Assembly (NCBI GenBank): GCA_034440595.1
Contig: JAWXCH010000067.1
Location: forward strand, 1 to 27,993
Length of the DNA: 27,993 nt
Origin: JAWXCH01 sp034440595
Lineage (GTDB): Bacteria > Planctomycetota > Planctomycetia > Pirellulales > JALHPA01
Reading direction: 5' to 3'
This document shows, one piece after another, positions 23,718 through 27,993 of this stretch (position 1 is its first letter; every line of letters begins with the position of its first letter). The notes beneath the pieces were generated by a model that was not told the DNA's origin, ran no database searches, and saw only the letters and a program-made list of their open reading frames with translations. A program made the translations under genes and the position numbers.

Positions 23718-24523
23718 GCGTGGTGGAGAAGAGTGGTCGTCGTCCAACCAGCGAACCTCAGCAAGTCATTCTGCTAGGGGCCAGCAACCTGACACGCGGG
23801 ATCTCGACCGTTGTCGGCAGTGCTGAATCTTTGCTCGGTACGCCGCTGCAAATCCTTGTTGCATCAGGACATGGGCGATCCTATGGCAGCGTAAGCAGTG
23901 TTCTAGGGAGGCAGTTGCCCGGCATCCGGCAGTGTGGGCTGTGGCAAGCGGCCACAACCGGAAACCACCGCTCGCCTCCTTACGCTTTGGTAACTGACCT
24001 TGGTAACGATCTTTTTTATGGAGCATCCGTCGAGCTGCTGACCTCTTGGGTGGATGAGATTCTGCAGCAACTGGTCAAATTGGAATCACGGACGGTGGTT
24101 ACTCTGCTGCCAATCGATACGGCCGATACGATTTCGCCATGGCGGTTCCGCACTATGCGGCGGATGATGTTTCCTAGTTGCGAACTGGACCTGGGCGAAC
24201 TGAAATTGAGAATCGGCGAAGTGAATCAAAGGCTGATCGAGTTATGTTTCGCATACCGGTGCACGGCTGTTGAACAGCGCGCTAATTGGTATGGATTCGA
24301 TCCGATACACATCCGATTCAGTCGTTGGAGTACCGCTTGGACACAAATTTTGCGTCCTTGGGCCACTTCTGAAAAAAATATTTTTCCCGCCTCGCCATCC
24401 CTTCGGCGCTGGATTTATTTGCGTTCGCGAAAGCCATTGGAACGTGTCTGGTTGGGTCGTCATCAGGTGACATTTCAACCTGCGGCGCGCTTCAGTAACA
24501 GCACCACCGTTGCCTTCTATTGA
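23714..24523 (+). CDS. SGNH/GDSL-like hydrolase, translationally coupled to the M50 gene
   Basis: A 269-residue protein with the four SGNH blocks but an unusual sequence. Block I is VILLGASNLTRG (catalytic Ser expected in GAS), block II is the Gly in VASGHGRSYG, block III is VTDLGNDLFYG (oxyanion Asn), and block V is GFDPIHIRF (Asp-x-x-His). SGNH enzymes are esterases or acyltransferases for lipids and glycans. No signal peptide is visible, so it is probably cytoplasmic. The start is a GTG whose last two bases belong to the TGA stop of the M50 gene (23714-23717), with GGAGGAGG just upstream inside the M50 tail codons. The two are thus likely made together. The substrate and reason for the pairing are unknown. 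Confidence 0.78.
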   Translation: MSVVEKSGRRPTSEPQQVILLGASNLTRGISTVVGSAESLLGTPLQILVASGHGRSYGSVSSVLGRQLPGIRQCGLWQAATTGNHRSPPYALVTDLGNDLFYGASVELLTSWVDEILQQLVKLESRTVVTLLPIDTADTISPWRFRTMRRMMFPSCELDLGELKLRIGEVNQRLIELCFAYRCTAVEQRANWYGFDPIHIRFSRWSTAWTQILRPWATSEKNIFPASPSLRRWIYLRSRKPLERVWLGRHQVTFQPAARFSNSTTVAFY

Positions 24524-25123
24524 TCGCTCACCGAAGCACACTGCGCGTCAATCGTGGCGGCGAATTCTAATCGCGATTGAATGACTTGTGGTGCTGTGAA
24601 TTCGATCGCAGAGTTGAAAGTTGCTCGGGAAAATCGCGGTTTTCTCGCGATCACATTGCAATTCGATACGTCGTTATTTCGTTTCGATATGGGGTCGTGA
24701 ACGGCGCGAATGTAGTCATCGATCAAATAGCGCGAGACGCTTTCGCGCGCGGAAAAATCAGTTCTCATTGTTACGTTATGATGAGACGCGCGCGATGATC
24801 AAATGCATCTCAAATGCACTTGGCACGGCAACAAAAAGCAGCGCTCAACAGTGGATGCGATCGGTAAAAAAATCGCCTCCGAACAAAAATTTTTGCAAAA
24901 TCATGTTGCAGAATTTTTGAGAATGCGTACAAATACTCTCAAGAGCTTGTTGTATGACAAGCACAAGCAGGTTGTTGGTCCAATCGACATGAAGTGAACG
25001 GGCCAATGACTTCCTAGGATGGGAACTGTTTTTTTGTTTCGGGGTGCAAGTGCGGTTGGCTCTCAACGTCGAGATCGTCGCCCAACAATTTGCACCGAAC
25101 TTTTTTTGTACGGAGGATGAACT
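24524..25123 (+). other. 600-bp gap with A/T tracts, no well-supported gene
   Basis: The left part has many CGCG-rich motifs (for example around 24728-24755 and 24784-24797). The middle has A/T tracts such as AAAAATTTTTGC near 24889 and GAATTTTTGAG near 24911, and a short direct repeat CAAATGCA-TCT-CAAATGCA (24800-24818). A 64-codon frame at 24803-24997 (charged, helical) is open, but I see no ribosome binding site and cannot call it a gene. The base composition looks lower in GC than in flanking genes. The right end holds the hairpin leader of the H1-like gene. Confidence 0.5.
25038..25107 (+). promoter_or_regulatory. Terminator-like hairpin leader of the H1-like gene
   Basis: Arms TTCGG-GG-TGCAA (25038-25049) and TTGCACCGAA (25090-25099) can pair with a 2-base bulge and enclose a second stem GTTGG/CCAAC (25055-25059 and 25082-25086). 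One base later come seven T (25101-25107), and the ribosome binding site GGAGG starts 4 bases after that. This is the layout of an attenuator or of a terminator placed just before a gene. A near copy of the T-run context lies upstream (GAACTG-TTTTTTT-G at 25023-25035). Confidence 0.45.
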
Positions 25124-25228
25124 GTGGCCAAGAAGAAGAAGGCTGCCAAGAAGGCAGCGGGTGTGAAGAAGGCTGCCAAGAAGTCGACTAAGAAGGCTGC
25201 CAAGAAGAAGACCGCAAAGAAGAAGTAA
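25124..25228 (+). CDS. Lys/Ala-rich histone-H1-like mini-protein
   Basis: A 34-residue peptide of almost only Lys and Ala (first residues MAKKKKAAKKAAGVKK) resembling the tail of bacterial histone-H1-like or Hc1-type proteins, which bind DNA or RNA through charge. It begins with GTG, and GGAGG stands 7 bases upstream at an ideal distance, so the start is well supported despite the size. The unit AAGAAGGCTGCCAAGAAG occurs three times (25136, 25166, 25190), so the gene grew by, or is prone to, repeat slippage. Almost every Lys uses AAG. The hairpin plus T-run just upstream suggests regulated expression. The role (nucleoid compaction or RNA binding) is inferred from composition only. Confidence 0.75.
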   Translation: MAKKKKAAKKAAGVKKAAKKSTKKAAKKKTAKKK

Positions 25229-25349
25229 CTTCGGCGGTATCCACCCTTGCGTGAACCGTTGCCTCGATTCGGCCTAGCGCCGGGTTCTCATCCGCAGAAA
25301 TGCAGGTGAGCGGTAACGACCAAATTCGCGCCTTGAGACACGACGAGAA

Positions 25350-25395
25350 AGAGCCGCTCCAGATCACGATGATCTTGAGCGGCTCTAGCGTTTTA
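25350..25395. terminator. Strong hairpin between convergent H1-like and Mrp genes
   Basis: AGAGCCGCTC (25350-25359) pairs perfectly with GAGCGGCTCT (25377-25386). Inside it, AGATCA/TGATCT pair around CGA, giving a stem of 16 bp with a single mismatch. On the plus strand it is followed by AGCG and TTTT; on the minus strand by TTTCTCG. It is a plausible bidirectional terminator with weak T-runs. Confidence 0.75.
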
Positions 25396-25470
25396 ATAGG
25401 GTCAAATTCTATGACAGCCATGCCCGTTAGAATGGCCGCAGGTTGTTTGTGAGAAACAAGTTGCGATACC

Positions 25471-26550
25471 CTACAGAATCGACAAGCTAGGCAGCGGCGG
25501 GTTGGCACGGTGCTGTTCGGACAGGTTCCTCACCAGGTTCTGACAAATTGCCTCCAGGAACGGCGCTGCGTCGACCTGATCGAAGTTAGCCGCGGTTTTG
25601 CCTTCGTCCCCGTGAATGCGAATCTGAATGTTGATCGGAACTTCGCCAAGAAACGGGATCTTCTGCTCGGTCGCACTACGCCGTGCTCCACCGGTGCCAA
25701 ATATATCGTAACGCTTGCCGTTATCCGGGCAGATGAAGTAGCTCATGTTCTCGACCATGCCGAGCAGCGGAATATTCACCTTGCGAAACATGGTAATGGC
25801 CTTCACCGCATCCAAGAGTGCGACATCCTGCGGTGTGCAGACCACTACGGCACCGGTCAATGGTACCGATTGCGAAAGACTGAGCGCCACATCGCCTGTG
25901 CCAGGTGGCATATCGACGATTAGGTAGTCCAACTCTCCCCAATGAGTCCCACCCAAAAACTGCTGGATTGCTTTGTGGAGCATTGGCCCGCGCCAGACAA
26001 CCGCTTCACTGGCCGGTACCAGAAACGCCATCGACATGACCTTCAGGCCGTTGACCTCGGCAGGGACCAGGCGATTGTCGCGCGGCTCGGGCATTTGTTG
26101 CAGCCCAAGCAAATGCGGAACACTTGGCCCGTAAACATCGGCGTCCATCAGCCCGACTTTGGCACCGGCTCTGGCCAGTCCCAGTGCGATGCTGGTGGCG
26201 ATGGTGCTTTTTCCGACACCACCTTTGCCGGAACCAACTGCAATCACGCTCTTGACGCTCAGTCCCATCTCGCCGAGAGGTAGGGGCGGGCGCTGATGGA
26301 CAGCCAAGCGAACCTGTACTTCGTTCAAGGCCGGCAGACGTGCGCGGAGAAACTGTTCCAGCTCCAACTGCGTTGCGGTCCAGAGCGGTGCGGAGTGCGT
26401 GGTGAGGCCCAAGGTCAACGACAGAGTTCGATCTTGCAGTTTCAGATCGCGGACCTGCTCCATTTGCACGATGCTGCGACCAGTTTCAGGGTCCTTAAAG
26501 TCGGCCAGGACCGCATAGACTGCCGCTTCGTTGATCGTAGTTTCCGCCAT
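25471..26550 (-). CDS. Mrp/ApbC (NBP35-like) P-loop ATPase, Fe-S carrier family
   Basis: A 359-residue protein. Residues 8-80 form a MIP18/DUF59-type domain. The rest is a deviant-Walker P-loop ATPase with GSGKGGVGKST (107-116), LMDADVYGPSVPHLLG, VVWRGPMLHKA and DMPPGTGDV. Proteins of this family carry and transfer 4Fe-4S clusters, bound through a C-x-x-C pair after ENMSYF. Here the sequence reads ENMSYFICPDNGKRYDIFG: C274 is present, but the second position is N277. The frame opens at 26562; the ATG at 26550 is preferred, with GGAGAG 4 bases upstream. The plant relative HCF101 also departs from this motif, as I recall, so cluster binding may use other residues, or the protein may serve as an ATPase only. 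Confidence 0.93.
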   Translation of the reverse strand: MAETTINEAAVYAVLADFKDPETGRSIVQMEQVRDLKLQDRTLSLTLGLTTHSAPLWTATQLELEQFLRARLPALNEVQVRLAVHQRPPLPLGEMGLSVKSVIAVGSGKGGVGKSTIATSIALGLARAGAKVGLMDADVYGPSVPHLLGLQQMPEPRDNRLVPAEVNGLKVMSMAFLVPASEAVVWRGPMLHKAIQQFLGGTHWGELDYLIVDMPPGTGDVALSLSQSVPLTGAVVVCTPQDVALLDAVKAITMFRKVNIPLLGMVENMSYFICPDNGKRYDIFGTGGARRSATEQKIPFLGEVPINIQIRIHGDEGKTAANFDQVDAAPFLEAICQNLVRNLSEQHRANPPLPSLSIL

Positions 26551-26686
26551 CGTGCTCTCCAATATTGGTACGCTAAGTAGGTGTTTTCATCATCAGTTTG
26601 ACAAAAACGAGGCTGCAATGATAGTGGTCACAGGCGATGCGGATCTGCCGGCCGTAGAGGTAACCTATTCACGGCGAAACGAACGC

Positions 26687-27064
26687 CTAGGTCTTAAAGT
26701 GCCGCGTCAGCCAGGGGCGCAGAGTGCCGATTTGTCGCGCCGTAGAAAGAACATGGATCGCTCCAGCCTCACGTAACAGCGGTTCGCACCATGCCGTCTG
26801 GTGATTGGCCAGGGCAATAACGCGTGTCGTCGGAAAATCCTCTTCCACGCGTCTGGTCCACGCTGCCAAGGCCGCCGCTCGTTCTGATGGCACTTCGACC
26901 AACACCAAACAGGCCGGCTGTTCTGCCAATCGCTGCGAGCACTCCTGGAGTGATCTTGTTTCGATCCAGCGGACCTGTCGAGGCCAATCGTACTGCCGTA
27001 GGAGAGGAGCCCAGTTGCCAGACTGTTCGCAGACGATGACTGGCAAAGGTTCGGCGACGTTCAT
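26687..27064 (-). CDS. Receiver-like protein without the phospho-acceptor, coupled to an NtrC-like gene
   Basis: A 125-residue protein with the secondary-structure pattern of a CheY receiver: PVIVCEQ as the first strand, ECSQRLAEQPACLVLVEVPS as helix and third strand, TTRVIALA as the fourth strand, and REAGAIHVLSTARQIGTL as fifth strand and last helix. The acidic pair of strand 1 reads CE, the phospho-Asp position falls in VEVPS, and the conserved Lys after strand 5 is missing, so it should not accept phosphate. The assignment is by pattern, not by strong identity. Its start overlaps the stop of the NtrC-like gene (ATGA at 27061-27064), so the two are translated together. It may bind that protein as a constitutive or ligand-controlled partner. 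Confidence 0.65.
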   Translation of the reverse strand: MNVAEPLPVIVCEQSGNWAPLLRQYDWPRQVRWIETRSLQECSQRLAEQPACLVLVEVPSERAAALAAWTRRVEEDFPTTRVIALANHQTAWCEPLLREAGAIHVLSTARQIGTLRPWLTRHFKT

Positions 27065-27993
27065 TCGGGCTGCTCCTCAAATGGCAGGTCCTCGATGAAG
27101 TCTGGCAGCTCATCGCCTGCCGATTCAAATGCAGGGAGCATTGCCTCTGGCAACGCTAAGTCTGGTAATTTGCGGCGCGGTCGGTGGTTCGGTCGCTGCT
27201 TTTTGGCAGGGGGTGCCTCGGCTTCTTCCAGACCGAGCTGCACCATGCGGCGGTATAATTTCGGCCTCGTCAGGCCAAGCAACTGCGCCGCACGCGATTT
27301 GTTCCCCTTGGCCTGCTTCAATGTCTTCTGGATCAGCTCCGACTCAATCGATTCTAAATGTGCCTCAAGATCGATCGGTTGCTGCACTTTGGCAGGACGA
27401 CGTGCCTCGTCGGCGGCGTACGACAATCGCTTGGGCAGATCCGATATGGTAATCTCGGCCCCTTCGGCATGCCGATGTGCCTCGCGAACGGTGTTGGCCA
27501 ACTCGTGCAAATTGCCGGGCCACTGGTAGGCCTGCAATTGATCCAGACAATCGGGGGCCACCCCACGAAGTTGCTTGGAGCTGGCGGCGTTGGCCTCTTC
27601 GACCAGCGATTGGCAGAGCAACGGGATGTCGTCGCGACGCTGCGACAAGGGGGGCAGCTCAATGACCAGCGTGCTGAGTTGTGACGCCAGGCCCGGTCGC
27701 AGCCGTTGCTGTTGAAGCAGCGTGGCAGGCGTTTGCAGACTCGACGCGATCAGGTGTAGCGAGACCGGACGATTCCCGGCGGTTATCTGTTCCAGTTTCA
27801 ACTGAGCAGCCTCTGAAAGCTCGTCCAGCCCCTCTAGCACGAGTGTTATTCCGGCAGCACGCGTCCTAGCCGTCATGGAGGCGATTGCAGCGACCAGCGA
27901 CTCGTCGGTCACAGCGGCACAATCGACGCCCAGCCACACACGGTCGTCCGTGGCACCCTGATGAATCATACGGGCCACGGCACGGCGTCCGCT
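27061..27993 (-). CDS. Degenerate NtrC-like AAA+ protein with Fis-type HTH (5' end cut by window)
   Basis: The visible 310 residues lack the true start; the open frame continues past 27993. They follow the sigma-54 activator layout: SGRRAVARMIH aligns with the Walker A end TGKELVARAIH (the Lys is replaced by Arg), VDCAAV with NCAA, TLVLEGLDEL with TLFLDEIGEL (the Walker B DE reads EG), then LPPLSQRRDDIPLL and YQWPGNLHELANTVREA. The GAFTGA loop that touches sigma-54 is missing. The Fis-type helix-turn-helix is intact (KQAKGNKSRAAQLLGLTRPKLYRRM). A charged tail of about 60 residues follows. It probably binds DNA without ATP-driven sigma-54 activation. Its neighbour, which overlaps it, is a receiver-like protein without a phospho-acceptor. 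Confidence 0.85.
   Translation of the reverse strand, partial: SGRRAVARMIHQGATDDRVWLGVDCAAVTDESLVAAIASMTARTRAAGITLVLEGLDELSEAAQLKLEQITAGNRPVSLHLIASSLQTPATLLQQQRLRPGLASQLSTLVIELPPLSQRRDDIPLLCQSLVEEANAASSKQLRGVAPDCLDQLQAYQWPGNLHELANTVREAHRHAEGAEITISDLPKRLSYAADEARRPAKVQQPIDLEAHLESIESELIQKTLKQAKGNKSRAAQLLGLTRPKLYRRMVQLGLEEAEAPPAKKQRPNHRPRRKLPDLALPEAMLPAFESAGDELPDFIEDLPFEEQPE

Noticed and set aside
25117..25191. ATG at 25117 giving a 24-residue Cys/Glu/Gly peptide in another frame of the H1-like gene
   Set aside because: The ATG overlaps the GGAGG spacing so that no ribosome binding site is left for it, and the GTG frame gives the Lys/Ala composition known for H1-like tails.
1..27993. CRISPR arrays, tRNA or rRNA genes, transposases
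   Set aside because: No regularly spaced repeats, no GTTCRANNC tRNA arm with a matching acceptor stem, no rRNA-like stretches and no transposase-like proteins were seen.

Overview
The window looks like chromosomal DNA of a planctomycete, probably of the Pirellula/Blastopirellula type. This is inferred from gene content and is not proven. The clues are moderate GC, many single genes on alternating strands, a Gram-negative outer-membrane gene set (LpxB, LptF/G-type permease, MlaE-F-D), a ThiD2-ThiE fusion, a Lys/Ala-rich histone-H1-like mini-protein, a cysteine-rich secreted protein next to a tandem-TRASH protein, and intergenic palindromes of a kind I associate with this phylum. No rRNA, tRNA, CRISPR array, phage or insertion sequence was recognised.

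Layout. 1-2030 (minus): an NtrC-type receiver (cut by the window edge) and its NtrB/ZraS-like histidine kinase. 2243-3430 (minus): LptF/LptG-type permease. 3431-3942: repeat-bearing gap. 3943-5481 (plus): GT87 membrane glycosyltransferase, facing a PP2C phosphatase (5497-6834, minus). 7358-8152 (plus): PEGA lipoprotein, facing an mlaE-mlaF-mlaD operon (11517 down to 8363, minus). 11686-12093 (minus): small helical protein of unknown function, downstream of clpC (12365-14935, minus), which has a clear intrinsic terminator. 15256-15876 (minus): membrane-anchored TPR protein. 16298-17344 (plus): ThiD2-ThiE, facing a TlpA-like thioredoxin (minus). 18252-18827 (plus): CYTH protein. 19046-20332 (plus): Cys-rich protein plus tandem TRASH protein, closed by a strong terminator. 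20707-24523 (plus): degenerate GT2, LpxB, M50 protease and SGNH hydrolase, with stop/start overlaps in the first and last pairs. 24524-25123: a gap of about 600 bp ending in a hairpin plus T-run, then the H1-like mini-gene (25124-25228, plus). 25471-26550 (minus): Mrp/ApbC ATPase. 26687-27993 (minus): a receiver-like protein coupled to a degenerate NtrC-like protein that runs off the window.

How they fit together. Three separate loci concern the outer membrane: LpxB makes the lipid A disaccharide, an LptF/G-type permease belongs to LPS export, and MlaEFD moves phospholipids between membranes. Metal and redox handling is represented by the Cys-rich/TRASH pair, the TlpA-like protein and Mrp. 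Signalling is represented by one apparently intact two-component pair at the left end and, at the right end, a pair that keeps the NtrC fold and Fis-type helix-turn-helix but seems to have lost its ATPase, sigma-54-contacting and phospho-acceptor residues.

The observations I would look at first are: the ATPase-dead NtrC-like protein with its pseudo-receiver; the Cys-rich/TRASH pair; the H1-like mini-gene with its terminator-like leader; the degenerate glycosyltransferase coupled to lpxB; and the dispersed palindromes.
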